A DNA stretch of 64,000 nt from an uncultured Oscillospiraceae bacterium (GCA_934646115.1 CAKUEM010000005.1:7375-71374); one strand, 5' to 3'. Shown: positions 28,635-37,822, counted from the stretch's first letter. The notes: generated from the letters alone by a model not told the origin. A program made the numbers and translations.

Positions 28635-29174
28635 ATGATTTATGTGAGCGAAGTACTAAAAACGCCGCCCGAGACCTGCAAAACCGCGCTTCAGGCGGCG
28701 GTATATCAGGCGCTGGCGACGCTTGAGATGCCCTATGAGCGCGTGGAGACCGACGAGATCATCACGATGGAGGACTGCGCCGCAGTGGAAGCGCGGCTTT
28801 CCATGCGCATGGTGAAAACGCTGTTTCTCTGCAACCGACAGCAGAGCGAGTTTTATCTGTTCGTCACGCGCGGCGACAAGCCGTTTCGCGCTAAGGATTT
28901 CAGCGCGGCGCTCCACACGGCGCGCCCCTCTTTCGCGCCCGCCGAGCGCATGGAGCAGCTGCTCGGAACAACGATCGGCGCGGCAACGATCTTCAGCATG
29001 CTGCTGCCCTCCGCAAGCGCGGTGCGCCCGGTGCTGGACCGCGACGTTCTGCGCGACCCCTATTATGGATGCAGCGACGGCACAACGACCGGATATCTCA
29101 AGCTGCGCACTGATGACATCTGCGCGCGGCTTCTGCCGTATGCCGGGAAAACGCCCGCGATCATCGAGGTGTAG
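28635..29174 (+). CDS. YbaK/ProX-type prolyl-tRNA editing protein
   Basis: 179 residues, single YbaK/aminoacyl-tRNA deacylase fold. Members free-stand and remove mischarged Ala or Cys from tRNA(Pro). Visible family features: an early Thr/Asp strand, 'MRMVKTLFLCNRQQSEFYLFVTRGDKPFRAKDF' with the conserved Lys-Thr-Leu-Phe (about residue 53), and 'TIGAATIFSMLLPSASAVRPVLDRDVLR'. The ATG at 28635 follows GGGAG. It is 4 bases upstream of proB, so the two are co-transcribed; both concern proline. The exact mischarged amino acid cannot be told. Confidence 0.82.
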   Translation: MIYVSEVLKTPPETCKTALQAAVYQALATLEMPYERVETDEIITMEDCAAVEARLSMRMVKTLFLCNRQQSEFYLFVTRGDKPFRAKDFSAALHTARPSFAPAERMEQLLGTTIGAATIFSMLLPSASAVRPVLDRDVLRDPYYGCSDGTTTGYLKLRTDDICARLLPYAGKTPAIIEV

Positions 29175-29178
29175 CGCT

Positions 29179-29988
29179 ATGGGGATCTATCAAAACCGCA
29201 TTGTGGTGAAGGTCGGCACGTCTACGCTGACCTATGAAAACGGAACGAGCGATCTGCGCACGATGGACCATCTGGCGCGCGTGCTGGCAGACGTGCAGAA
29301 CTTAGGCTATGAGGTCATTTTGGTCTCGTCCGGCGCTATTGCGGTCGGCGCGGCGAAGCTCGGCATGAAGCAGCGCCCCACGGCGCTGAAAATGAAGCAG
29401 GCTGCCGCCGCGGTCGGGCAATGCAGCATGATGTTTTTGTATGACAAGCTGTTCGGCGATTATGATAAAACGATCGCGCAGATCCTGCTCAACGCGGAGG
29501 ATATCGAGCATGAGGAAAAGCGCGAAAATTTGATCAATACCTTTGACGCGCTGCTCGGCATGGGCGTGATCCCGGTCGTGAATGAGAACGACTCGGTCAG
29601 CTATACGGAAATCGAGTCCGCCGAGCGGCTGTTTGGCGATAACGACATGCTTTCCGCGATCGTGGCGGTGCTTTGCCGCGCGCGGTATTTGATCATTTTA
29701 TCAGACATTGACGGGCTGTATGACCGCGACCCGCGCCTCAGTCCCGCCGCCAGTCTGATCGCGCAGATCGATCGCATCGACGAGCAGGTCTTTGCGCTGG
29801 CTGGCGGCGCCGGCTCGCGCCGCGGCACGGGCGGCATGAAAACAAAGCTGCAGGCGGCGCAGCTCGCCACCGCAAACGGCGCAGACGTGGTGATTACAAA
29901 CGGAAAGCGCCCGGAGGCGATCGATGCCTTCCTGCGCGGCGAGGCGGTCGGCACGCGCTTTTCGGCGCTTGACAAGCGCGCACGATAA
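29179..29988 (+). CDS. proB: Glutamate 5-kinase
   Basis: 269 residues, the short form without a C-terminal PUA domain. It phosphorylates glutamate as the first step of proline synthesis. Amino-acid kinase motifs: 'VVKVGTSTLTYENG' (about 8-21), 'VILVSSGAIAVGAAKLG', 'VIPVVNENDSVS', 'GDNDMLSAIVA', 'LIILSDIDGLYDRDPR' and 'GGMKTKLQAAQLATANGADVVITNG'. The start follows GAGGT. No proA is present next to it; a terminator follows immediately. Confidence 0.95.
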   Translation: MGIYQNRIVVKVGTSTLTYENGTSDLRTMDHLARVLADVQNLGYEVILVSSGAIAVGAAKLGMKQRPTALKMKQAAAAVGQCSMMFLYDKLFGDYDKTIAQILLNAEDIEHEEKRENLINTFDALLGMGVIPVVNENDSVSYTEIESAERLFGDNDMLSAIVAVLCRARYLIILSDIDGLYDRDPRLSPAASLIAQIDRIDEQVFALAGGAGSRRGTGGMKTKLQAAQLATANGADVVITNGKRPEAIDAFLRGEAVGTRFSALDKRAR

Positions 29989-29996
29989 GCCTATCA

Positions 29997-30024
29997 TAAA
30001 ATTGCGGGTGCTCCCGCAATTTTA
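29997..30024 (+). terminator. Terminator after proB
   Basis: AAATTGCGGG pairs with CCCGCAATTT around a 4-base loop, with a short T run. It precedes the EamA transporter start at 30043. Confidence 0.75.
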
Positions 30025-30042
30025 AAAAAGCAGGGATTTTTT

Positions 30043-30903
30043 ATGTGGCTTTTATTTGCCGTCTTATCGGCGCTTTTTGCCGGGCTGTGCGCCATTCTGG
30101 CGAAATGCGGAATCCGCCGCACAGACACAACGGTTGCGACCGCGATCCGGACGATCGTGGTGCTGATCCTTTCCTTTTTTATGGTCCTTCTTGTCGGCTC
30201 GCTCGGCGATATCACAAGCATTTCGCAAAGGACCTGGTTTTTCCTTGTGCTGTCCGGAATTTTGACCGGCGCGTCCTGGCTGTGCTATTTTCGCGCGCTG
30301 CAGATCGGCGATATCAATAAGGTCGTGCCGATCGATAAATCCAGCACGGTGCTTACGATCCTGCTCGCGGCGCTGTTGCTCGGCGAGCCGCTCGGCTGGC
30401 TGCAAGCGCTTGCAATTTTCGCGATCGGCGGCGGAACGCTTCTGATGATCGAGCGAAAGCAGGCGAAGACAGGCGAGCGTCGCCCCGCTTGGCTGCTTTA
30501 TGCCGTGCTATCCGCCGTTTTCGCGGCATTATGCGCCATTACGGCGAAAATCGGCATCACCGATGTGGAATCAAACCTCGGCACCATGATCCGCACTGCG
30601 GTCGTCCTCGTCATGGCGTGGATGATGGTATTTGTGACCGGGAAGGGCGCTAAGCTGCGCGAAATGCCGCGCCGCGAGCTGGGCTTTATCGTGCTGTCCG
30701 GGATCGCGACCGGCGCGTCCTGGCTATGCTATTATCGCGCGCTGCAAACCGGGCCGGCCAGCGTGGTCGTGCCGATCGATAAGCTGAGCATTCTGGTCAC
30801 GATTGCGTTTTCGTATCTCGTGTTTGGCGAGCGGCTTTCGCGCCGCCCCGCGTGCGGGCTGATCCTCATCGTTTGCGGCACGCTTTTACTGCTTATTAAA
30901 TAA
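30043..30903 (+). CDS. EamA-family (DMT superfamily) transporter with near-identical halves
   Basis: 286 residues, ten predicted membrane helices as two five-helix EamA repeats. The halves are unusually alike: 'LSGILTGASWLCYFRALQIG' near residue 70 against 'LSGIATGASWLCYYRALQTG' near 212, each followed by 'VVPIDK'. EamA proteins export metabolites or amino acids; the substrate is unknown. It follows the proB terminator and ends just before its own terminator. Confidence 0.9.
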   Translation: MWLLFAVLSALFAGLCAILAKCGIRRTDTTVATAIRTIVVLILSFFMVLLVGSLGDITSISQRTWFFLVLSGILTGASWLCYFRALQIGDINKVVPIDKSSTVLTILLAALLLGEPLGWLQALAIFAIGGGTLLMIERKQAKTGERRPAWLLYAVLSAVFAALCAITAKIGITDVESNLGTMIRTAVVLVMAWMMVFVTGKGAKLREMPRRELGFIVLSGIATGASWLCYYRALQTGPASVVVPIDKLSILVTIAFSYLVFGERLSRRPACGLILIVCGTLLLLIK

Positions 30904-30932
30904 AAAAGGGTTGGAATATTCCAACCCTTTTT
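30903..30932. terminator. Bidirectional terminator
   Basis: AAAAAGGGTTGGAA (30903-30916) pairs perfectly with TTCCAACCCTTTTT (30919-30932). It separates the convergent EamA gene and the hydrogenase cluster's last gene. Confidence 0.9.
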
Positions 30933-30934
30933 AT

Positions 30935-32107
30935 TTAATAATATTCTACCTGCACGCGCTTGCCCAGCAGCCGAAGCGCGCGCGCCATGTCATCCACCAT
31001 GCGCAGCTTAATGCCATAATCCAGCGGCAGATCCGGGTTTTGATGCGCCGGATTCATTGCCCGACCCACCATCAGGCGGATCGACGTCGCCTGTTCAAGC
31101 AAAATCCGCGCAATGCGGCTCGCCCCGTCCTCGCCCTCGATTTTGCAGGGCGCATAGCGCGGGCGATCGTCCTCCAGCGCGGCACGCACCAGCTCAAGCG
31201 CGCGCCCGAAGGTCAAAACTCCCTCCGTGACCAGGTCGATCCCGTCGATATGCGCGCAGGGCGGCACTTTAGGATTTCGATATTTCAGATCGACCGTCAT
31301 TTTTCGCCCGGTCACGCGGCTGACGATCTGCGAAGTGGTTCCGCCGCAAATGATATGCAGCCCCTCGCCGCGCAGAAAATCATCGACCATGCGCGCGTCG
31401 TCCTCCGGCTTGACCGGCGGACCGATCATCAGGCTGACCGGAAGCGCATGCCGCAGCTTCACGCAAACGACGGTAGTGTCATCGCCCGGGCGCTGCATAT
31501 ACAAATCATCGCACGCGCCGAGCAGCAGCTCGGTCACCTCGCCGCAGGTCATCCCGGTTTGGACGCGCTGCTCTAAAAAATCGCGGATATTATCCCACTG
31601 CCAGCCCAGATTGAGCGTATGCCCGATTCCGGCGTGGATCGCGCCGTCGCTCATCAAAACAAGAATATCGCCGATCTGCCCGGCAATGTGCGATTCCGTC
31701 ATCGCCTTGCCCGCAATGTCCACCGCGCGCGCCTCCGGCGCATGGTATTTCCCGCCGCGCAGCAGCACCGCAGGCGGATTGTCAAACTCCACCAGCTTCA
31801 TGGTCCCGTCGTTCCAAGCCTGCAGGATCGTGAAAGTAGAATAGGCGATGTTTCGCTCCTTGCAGACCGGAAGCGTGGCCGCCACGGTGCTGACCGCATC
31901 AGAAAGCTCCATGCCCTGCGTCAGCATCGTTGCAAGCATTTTCGAGGTCATTGCCGCCAAAATATTTGCTTTCACGCCGCTGCCCAAGCCATCGGCGAGC
32001 ACAACGATCACGCTGTCCTCCAGGCGCACGATCTCAACCTTATCGCCGCAAAGCTCCTCGCCGGTTTTGATCAGGCTCTCCGTGCAGACGTCGACAAACA
32101 CGCTCAT
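30935..32107 (-). CDS. SpoIIE-type PP2C serine phosphatase of the hydrogenase cluster
   Basis: 390 residues. Metal-binding acidic residues of the PP2C/SpoIIE fold are in 'VLADGLGSGVKA' (about 38-49), 'ILVLMSDGAIHAG' (about 146-158) and 'PGDDTTVVCVKL' (about 207-218). The remaining C-terminal half (about 225-390) is not a recognised domain to me and may be a sensor. It overlaps the sensory hydrogenase gene by 4 bases, so the two are translationally coupled. Phosphatases of this type next to sensory hydrogenases are known in Clostridia and are thought to relay H2 or redox state; no partner kinase/anti-sigma factor is visible here. Confidence 0.88.
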   Translation of the reverse strand: MSVFVDVCTESLIKTGEELCGDKVEIVRLEDSVIVVLADGLGSGVKANILAAMTSKMLATMLTQGMELSDAVSTVAATLPVCKERNIAYSTFTILQAWNDGTMKLVEFDNPPAVLLRGGKYHAPEARAVDIAGKAMTESHIAGQIGDILVLMSDGAIHAGIGHTLNLGWQWDNIRDFLEQRVQTGMTCGEVTELLLGACDDLYMQRPGDDTTVVCVKLRHALPVSLMIGPPVKPEDDARMVDDFLRGEGLHIICGGTTSQIVSRVTGRKMTVDLKYRNPKVPPCAHIDGIDLVTEGVLTFGRALELVRAALEDDRPRYAPCKIEGEDGASRIARILLEQATSIRLMVGRAMNPAHQNPDLPLDYGIKLRMVDDMARALRLLGKRVQVEYY

Positions 32108-33807
32108 TGCCGCTCCCCCGTTTCGTCCTGCATGGATTTTTGCAGCCGCCGCAGCGTCGCCTTCGTTTCCGCCGTAGTCTCGCCGAGAAGGCTTGCGATC
32201 TCCTGCGCGACCGACATCTGCTTATCAATAACGCGCTGCGCGGTTTCGATCGTATCATGCCGCAGGGTCATCAGCCGCTCGCGCTGCTCCTCCTCCGCCG
32301 ACACGTCACGCAGCAGGATAAGCAGGCTTTTCTGCTCCGGAACAAGCAGCACGGTTTGATACACCGAAAGCCCATATTCTTCATACACAAACTTGCGATC
32401 GCGCACCGGCTCGCCCGTTGCAAGCACGCGCTCAAAATCATCGCAGATCAGATACTCGAAAATATGGCTGCCGATCGCATCCGCGCGCGCGGCATGCAGC
32501 ATGCGCTCTGCCGCGGCATTCATATCAGAAATTTTCAGCGTTTCATCCAGCACGAAGATGCCGTTTGGCGTTGCGTCTACGACCAGATTGGACAGGCTCT
32601 CCGCCCGCTCGCGCATGTAGGGCAGGCACATATGCAATTCCGCCTTGCCGAGATACACCGCCTCTGCCTTTTGCTTGCAGGTGGGATAGCCGCAGGAGCC
32701 GCAATTTAATTCCTTATCCTCCGTGGGCTTGCCGATCTCGGTCAAAATCGCGCGCAGCTCCGCCTCGGTCGGGCGCGGCGTGCGTTTTTTCCGGTCGGTA
32801 AACGTGCGCGTCATGTCGGGCAGCGCATCCAGCGGCACGCTGCCGCCTGCGCATTCATAATAGCGGCGCATGCGTGCGTTTGTCTCCAGCCAGCCGCCGG
32901 GCGGCTGCATCATGCACGGGCCGTTGATACAGCCGCCGACGCAGCTGTTTGCCTCGATAAAAAAGTGATGCAGCGAGCCGGATTGCAGCGCGCGCAGCAC
33001 CTCGATCACGCGCGGCACGCCATCGATCGCAACGCACTGGTAATCGCCGCGCTGCTCCTGCGCGATCGTTTGCAGCACGCCGCCGGGCAGCGGGTACAGC
33101 CGAGCGCGCGCAAGCTCCTCATCGCCGAGCGCTGCCCCGGTCTCTTCAAACGAAACGCCCTCCTCCGCCATCCAATCTGCCAGCTCGGAAAATGTGAGCA
33201 CCGCGTCGACCGAATGGTCAGAAAAATCCTCGCATTCCTCATGCTTAGACAGGCATGGCCCGATAAACACAACCTTGGTATGCGCGCCGAAGCGCTGCTT
33301 TAAGCTGCGCGCCGATGCGACCATGGGCGAAACGACCGGCGCAAGGCTTCCGATCAGCTCAGGGAAATATTTCTCCACAAGCAGGATAATCGTGGGACAG
33401 CAGGTGGAAATGATATTCTCCATCTGCCCCTCCTGCATCAGGCGCGCATACTCGCGCGAGACGAGCGCCGCGCCCTGCGCCGTCTCCTCGGCATGCAGAA
33501 AGCCCATGCGCTTCATCGCGGGCAAAAGCGCGCCCGCATCCGGCACAGAGAGCGCCGCCGCATAGCTTGGCGCAATGGTCAGGCACACGCGCCGCCCCTC
33601 CGCCATCCAGCCGCGCACAAGCGCGAGGTCGGTTTTCATGCTTTTCGCGTTTTGAGGGCAGACCGTCAGGCATGCGCCGCAGAGGATGCATTCCTCCTCA
33701 ATGATCTGGCTCTGCTCATCCTTGACCGCGATCGATTTTACCGGACAATTTCGCACGCATTTATAGCAATTTCGGCAATTCACCCGCTTAAACTGAATAC
33801 TTTTCAC
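32104..33807 (-). CDS. Sensory [FeFe] hydrogenase with PAS domain (HydS-like)
   Basis: 567 residues. N-terminal 2x[4Fe-4S] ferredoxin domain ('CRNCYKCVRNCP', 'CILCGACLTVCP'), then an H-cluster domain (about 70-360) with 'STCCPT', 'GPCLSKHEEC' and 'EANSCVGGCINGPC'. These are the three Cys motifs of [FeFe] hydrogenases, with Thr for the usual Ser in the first. An extra Fe-S segment 'CGSCGYPTCKQKAEAVYLGKAELHMC' (about 370-400) and a PAS domain (about 410-530) follow. The GTG at 33807 has GGGAGGGG 9 bases upstream. It probably senses H2 and signals through the coupled phosphatase. Confidence 0.9.
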   Translation of the reverse strand: MKSIQFKRVNCRNCYKCVRNCPVKSIAVKDEQSQIIEEECILCGACLTVCPQNAKSMKTDLALVRGWMAEGRRVCLTIAPSYAAALSVPDAGALLPAMKRMGFLHAEETAQGAALVSREYARLMQEGQMENIISTCCPTIILLVEKYFPELIGSLAPVVSPMVASARSLKQRFGAHTKVVFIGPCLSKHEECEDFSDHSVDAVLTFSELADWMAEEGVSFEETGAALGDEELARARLYPLPGGVLQTIAQEQRGDYQCVAIDGVPRVIEVLRALQSGSLHHFFIEANSCVGGCINGPCMMQPPGGWLETNARMRRYYECAGGSVPLDALPDMTRTFTDRKKRTPRPTEAELRAILTEIGKPTEDKELNCGSCGYPTCKQKAEAVYLGKAELHMCLPYMRERAESLSNLVVDATPNGIFVLDETLKISDMNAAAERMLHAARADAIGSHIFEYLICDDFERVLATGEPVRDRKFVYEEYGLSVYQTVLLVPEQKSLLILLRDVSAEEEQRERLMTLRHDTIETAQRVIDKQMSVAQEIASLLGETTAETKATLRRLQKSMQDETGERQ

Positions 33808-33863
33808 AGAAATATCCCCTCCCGATCCTGCGCAAGCGCGCACGGTTTTTCGAAAAAAGGCGC

Positions 33864-33903
33864 ATCGCCCTACAGCCGCAATGCCTTGCGACTGTAGGGC
33901 GAT
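33864..33903 (-). terminator. Attenuating terminator between the [2Fe-2S] protein and the sensory hydrogenase
   Basis: ATCGCCCTACAG (33864-33875) pairs with CTGTAGGGCGAT (33892-33903), with CGCAA/TTGCG pairing inside. On the minus strand GCGCC and TTTTTT follow, so it can stop transcription coming from hydCBA before the sensory genes. Confidence 0.75.
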
Positions 33904-33906
33904 CTG

Positions 33907-34173
33907 TTATTTTCCCGTAATTTCCTCCCGCACACGGGGCAGCACCTCATGCTCAAACCAGAAATCGGTCTCCTCCGGCTTGATCGAGAAATGTTCCTCC
34001 TCGCCGATGCGGACCGAAACATCGCCCCCGCAGCGCCCGAGACACAACACTGCCATAAGATTGAGCCGATCGGCGTATGGCGACGCGCCGATCAGGCTTT
34101 GCAGACGGTTGATGATTGCATATGAACCCTTGAGATGACATGCGCTTCCGACACAGACATAAAGATCGAGCAT
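33907..34173 (-). CDS. Small [2Fe-2S] thioredoxin-like ferredoxin
   Basis: 88 residues. Cys pattern 'YVCVGSACHLKGS' (about 5-17) and 'VLCLGRCGGDVSV' (about 46-58) is the four-Cys [2Fe-2S] site of the NuoE C-terminal/thioredoxin-like ferredoxin fold. Here it stands alone without the NuoE helical part. The ATG at 34173 follows GGATG; this site is weak. It sits between hydA and the sensory hydrogenase in the same direction, so it may carry electrons within this cluster. Confidence 0.82.
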   Translation of the reverse strand: MLDLYVCVGSACHLKGSYAIINRLQSLIGASPYADRLNLMAVLCLGRCGGDVSVRIGEEEHFSIKPEETDFWFEHEVLPRVREEITGK

Positions 34174-34246
34174 ACAAACACATCCGTTCCGCCGCAATGC
34201 GGCTATGAAATTTTTATAAAATGGCCAGAATCAACTGGTGCATGAT

Positions 34247-35944
34247 TTATGAGTGATGACGGCCGGGGACATGCAGAATATCCGCCTTGCCCTTCAGCAG
34301 ACCGTTATACAAGGTCAAAATCGTCGGATTTTCCTCAGAGCGCTTGATTTGCGCAGTATTATCCGCGCCATACAGACCCTTCGCGCGCGCCGCGCGCACC
34401 TCCGCGTTCTGCGGAAGCGGCTGACCCGCGCCGCCGATGCAGCCGCCGGGGCATGCCATGACCTCGATGAAATCATAGCTGACCTCGCCGTTTTTCAGCT
34501 TTTTGATCAGATGATCTGCGTTTTTCAAGCCGTTTACGATCGCAACGCGCAGCGTGCGCCCCTCGAAGTCAAGCGACAGCTCGCGGATGCCATGCATACC
34601 GCGCACCGGGGTAAACGCGATGTCGCGCAGGCTTTCTTTCGAATGATTCTGCGAGATCTGGCGAATGACCGATTCGGTCACGCCGCCGGTCACGCCGAAG
34701 ATCACGCCCGCGCCGGAACCAAGTCCGAACGGCATATCCGCCGCCTCGTCCGGCAGCTCCTCGAAGCGGATGCCCGCCTCGTTGAGCATCATGCAAAGCT
34801 CCTGCGTGGTCAGCACGAAGTCTACATCGCGGCCGCCCTCCGTGGTAAACCCGGGCAGCTCCGCCTCCGCCTTCTTCGCGGTACACGGCATGATCGCCAC
34901 GTTGACCGTAGTTCTGCCTTCCTCGCGGTCCAGCCCCTTAAAATGCTCTTTGATCACAACGCCGAACATCTCCATCGGCGAGCGGCAGGTCGATACATTT
35001 TCCATCAGCTCGGGGTATTTGCCCTTTACAAACTCAACCCAGCCCGGGCAGCAGGAAGTAAAGAGCGGCAGGTTCTTTTCCTCGCTCAGACGCTCTAAAA
35101 ACTCGCGCGTTTCTTCGGTTACGGTCAGATCCGCGCCGACCGTGGTATCATACACCTCGTCCACGCCCATTTTACGCAGCGCCGCGACCAGACGCCCCAT
35201 GGTCTCGGTACCCGGCTTCTCGCCGAACTCCTCGCCGATCGCCACGCGAACGGCGGGCGCGATCTGCACGATCACGCGCTTTTTCGGATCGTTGATCGCA
35301 TCCCAAACCGCCTGATTTGCATTTTTGATCGTGAGCGCGCCGGTCGGACATACGCTGCGGCACTGACCACAGTTGACGCAGTTGCTCTCTGCCAGCGGCT
35401 TGCCGTATGCGGCGACGACCTCGATCGATGCGCCGCGGTTTGCGATACAGATCGCGCCGACGCCCTGCACCTCCTCGCACATGCGAACGCATTCGCCGCA
35501 CATGATGCACTTATTCGGATCACGCACGATGGACGGCGAGGAATCATCCACCGGCTTTTTCTTCACACTCTTTTTAAAGCGCACGTCGCGCACGCCCATC
35601 GTGAGCGCAAGCTCCTGCAATTTGCAGCGGCTGCTTTTAATACACGTTGTACAATCGCGGTCATGATTAGCGAGCAGCAGCTCTAAAATATTTCTGCGAT
35701 ATTTGCGCAGGCGCGGCGTGTTGGTAAACACGACCATGCCGTCGTAAGGGATAGTCGAGCAGGAGGTCATGATCCTTCCGCGCTCGTCCTCCACGATGCA
35801 CATACGGCATGCGCCAAAGGTGGAAAGCTCTGAATGATAGCAGAAGGTAGGAAGCTCGATGCCCGCGCTGCGGATCACCTCGAGCAGGTTTTTCTCTTGA
35901 TCAAATGCGGTTTTCACACCGTCAACCGTAACATAGCCTTTCAT
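34247..35944 (-). CDS. hydA: [FeFe] hydrogenase catalytic subunit (HydA, multimeric type)
   Basis: 565 residues. N-terminal NuoG-like [2Fe-2S] domain (Cys in 'FCYHSELSTFGACRMC', about 35-49), the His/Cys3 [4Fe-4S] site 'HDRDCTTCIKSSRC' (about 94-107), two [4Fe-4S] clusters (about 145-200), then the H-cluster domain: L1 'FTSCCPGW', L2 'MPCTAKKAE', L3 'EVMACPGGCIGGAGQP'. Together with hydB and hydC this is the layout of NADH- and ferredoxin-linked bifurcating hydrogenases. The gene follows hydB by 3 bases. Confidence 0.97.
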   Translation of the reverse strand: MKGYVTVDGVKTAFDQEKNLLEVIRSAGIELPTFCYHSELSTFGACRMCIVEDERGRIMTSCSTIPYDGMVVFTNTPRLRKYRRNILELLLANHDRDCTTCIKSSRCKLQELALTMGVRDVRFKKSVKKKPVDDSSPSIVRDPNKCIMCGECVRMCEEVQGVGAICIANRGASIEVVAAYGKPLAESNCVNCGQCRSVCPTGALTIKNANQAVWDAINDPKKRVIVQIAPAVRVAIGEEFGEKPGTETMGRLVAALRKMGVDEVYDTTVGADLTVTEETREFLERLSEEKNLPLFTSCCPGWVEFVKGKYPELMENVSTCRSPMEMFGVVIKEHFKGLDREEGRTTVNVAIMPCTAKKAEAELPGFTTEGGRDVDFVLTTQELCMMLNEAGIRFEELPDEAADMPFGLGSGAGVIFGVTGGVTESVIRQISQNHSKESLRDIAFTPVRGMHGIRELSLDFEGRTLRVAIVNGLKNADHLIKKLKNGEVSYDFIEVMACPGGCIGGAGQPLPQNAEVRAARAKGLYGADNTAQIKRSEENPTILTLYNGLLKGKADILHVPGRHHS

Positions 35945-35947
35945 GCG

Positions 35948-37822
35948 TTAACCTCCTATGACAGCGCCGAACGGGCAAGCTTCCACACACGCTCCGCACT
36001 TGATACACACGTTCTCATCAATGTGGAACGGCTCTTTGATCTTACCCGAAATTGCCCCGACCGGACATACCTTGGAGCATTTTGAACAGCCGCGGCACTT
36101 ATCCGCCGCGATCGACATCGGCATCAGCGCCTTACATACGCCGGCCGGGCAGCGCTTTTCAAGGATGTGCGCCTCATATTCCTCTCTGAAATACTTCAGC
36201 GTAGACAGCACCGGGCTTGCGGCGGATTTGCCCAGACCGCACAGCGCGGTCACGCTGATCGTTTCGCCAAGCTCAAGCAGCATATCGATATCGCCCGGTT
36301 CGCCTTCGCCCGCAACGATCCGCTCAAGGATCTCAAGCATGCGCTTTGTGCCCTCGCGGCACGGGATGCACTTTCCGCAGGACTCATTCTGCGTGAAATT
36401 CATGAAGAAGCGCGCGATCTCGACCATGCAGGTATCCTCATCCAGCACGACCAGACCGCCCGAGCCGATCATCGCGCCAACGCTCGCCAGCGAGTCAAAA
36501 TCGAGCGGCATATCGAGGTATTCCTCCGGCAGACAGCCGCCGCTCGGACCGCCGATCTGCACCGCTTTAAACTTCTTGCCGTTTTTAATGCCGCCGCAGA
36601 TATCAAACACGATCTCGCGCATCGTCGTTCCCATCGGGACCTCGATCAGGCCCGTCGTTTCCACATTGCCCGTCACGGCAAACGCCTTCGTACCCGGGCT
36701 GTTCTCCGTGCCGATGCTGCGGAACCAATCCGCGCCTTTTAAGATGATATTCGGGACGTTTGCAAAAGTTTCTACATTATTTAAAACCGTCGGCTTGCCG
36801 AACAGACCCGCCTCGACCGTGCGCGGCGGCTTGACGCGCGGCATACCGCGCTCGCCCTCGATAGACGCGGTCAATGCGCTGCCCTCGCCGCAGACGAATG
36901 CGCCCGCGCCCTGATTGACCTGAAGGTCAAACTTTTTGCCGCTGCCGAGGATGTCCTCGCCCAGAAGCCCGGCCTCATGCGCCTCCGCGATCGCCTGCTT
37001 TAACCGCGTGACCGCGAGCGGATACTCCGCGCGCACATACACATAGCCATACTCCGCGCCGACCGCGAGCCCCGCGATGATCATCCCTTCGATGATCCGG
37101 TGCGGGTCGCCCTCGAGCAGCGACCGGTCCATAAATGCGCCGGGGTCGCCCTCGTCGCCGTTACATACCACATATTTCGGGAAATTCGGCTGACGGCGCA
37201 CCTGCGTCCACTTCCGACCCGCCGGAAAGCCGCCGCCGCCGCGCCCGCGCAGCCCCGAATCGCTGACGATTTTGCAAATTTCGTCGCCGCTGAGCGAATC
37301 CAGACATTTCGCAACCGCCGAATAGCCGCCGCGCGCAATATATTCCGGAAGCGAATTCACGTCCGCCTCGCCGCAGTTTTCCAGCGAAAGGCGAACCTGC
37401 TTCTCATAAAACGGGATCCCGTGATATTTCTCAAATGTGCCGTTTCCGTTATGATAAAAAAGACGCTCGACCGGGCGCTTTTCGATCATCGTCTGCGTGA
37501 CGATATCCTCGCAGTCCTCCAACGTCACCTTGGTATAAAGCCAATCCTGCGGCTTAATAATGACGACCGGACCGTTTTCGCAAAACCCGTGACATGCGCT
37601 TTCATGCACGCCGATCCCGCCGCAGTCATGCACGTCGATCGAAACGCAAACGTCAAGCCCACGCTCCCGCGCGAGGTCGCGCAGCCGCTCATAAATTTTC
37701 ACCGAGCCGCCGGCAACGCAGCCTGTTCCGCCGCAGACGAGCACGCGCATGGACAGCGCGTCGAGCGCCTTATTATACTGGCTTCGCAGGTTCATTAAAT
37801 TATCAGTCGATGTAATTCTCAT
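35948..37822 (-). CDS. hydB: Hydrogenase diaphorase subunit HydB (NuoF-like)
   Basis: 624 residues. N-terminal thioredoxin-like [2Fe-2S] domain (about 27-90), NuoF-like NADH/FMN domain with 'GLRGRGGGGFPAGRKW' (about 190-205) and 'CNGDEGDPGAFMDR', SLBB region, [4Fe-4S] site 'ESCGKCIPCREGTKRM', and a C-terminal 2x[4Fe-4S] ferredoxin ('CRGCSKCSKVCP', 'CIKCGACVEACP'). It is the NAD-linked electron entry/exit of the complex. It starts 17 bases after hydC. Confidence 0.97.
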   Translation of the reverse strand: MRITSTDNLMNLRSQYNKALDALSMRVLVCGGTGCVAGGSVKIYERLRDLARERGLDVCVSIDVHDCGGIGVHESACHGFCENGPVVIIKPQDWLYTKVTLEDCEDIVTQTMIEKRPVERLFYHNGNGTFEKYHGIPFYEKQVRLSLENCGEADVNSLPEYIARGGYSAVAKCLDSLSGDEICKIVSDSGLRGRGGGGFPAGRKWTQVRRQPNFPKYVVCNGDEGDPGAFMDRSLLEGDPHRIIEGMIIAGLAVGAEYGYVYVRAEYPLAVTRLKQAIAEAHEAGLLGEDILGSGKKFDLQVNQGAGAFVCGEGSALTASIEGERGMPRVKPPRTVEAGLFGKPTVLNNVETFANVPNIILKGADWFRSIGTENSPGTKAFAVTGNVETTGLIEVPMGTTMREIVFDICGGIKNGKKFKAVQIGGPSGGCLPEEYLDMPLDFDSLASVGAMIGSGGLVVLDEDTCMVEIARFFMNFTQNESCGKCIPCREGTKRMLEILERIVAGEGEPGDIDMLLELGETISVTALCGLGKSAASPVLSTLKYFREEYEAHILEKRCPAGVCKALMPMSIAADKCRGCSKCSKVCPVGAISGKIKEPFHIDENVCIKCGACVEACPFGAVIGG

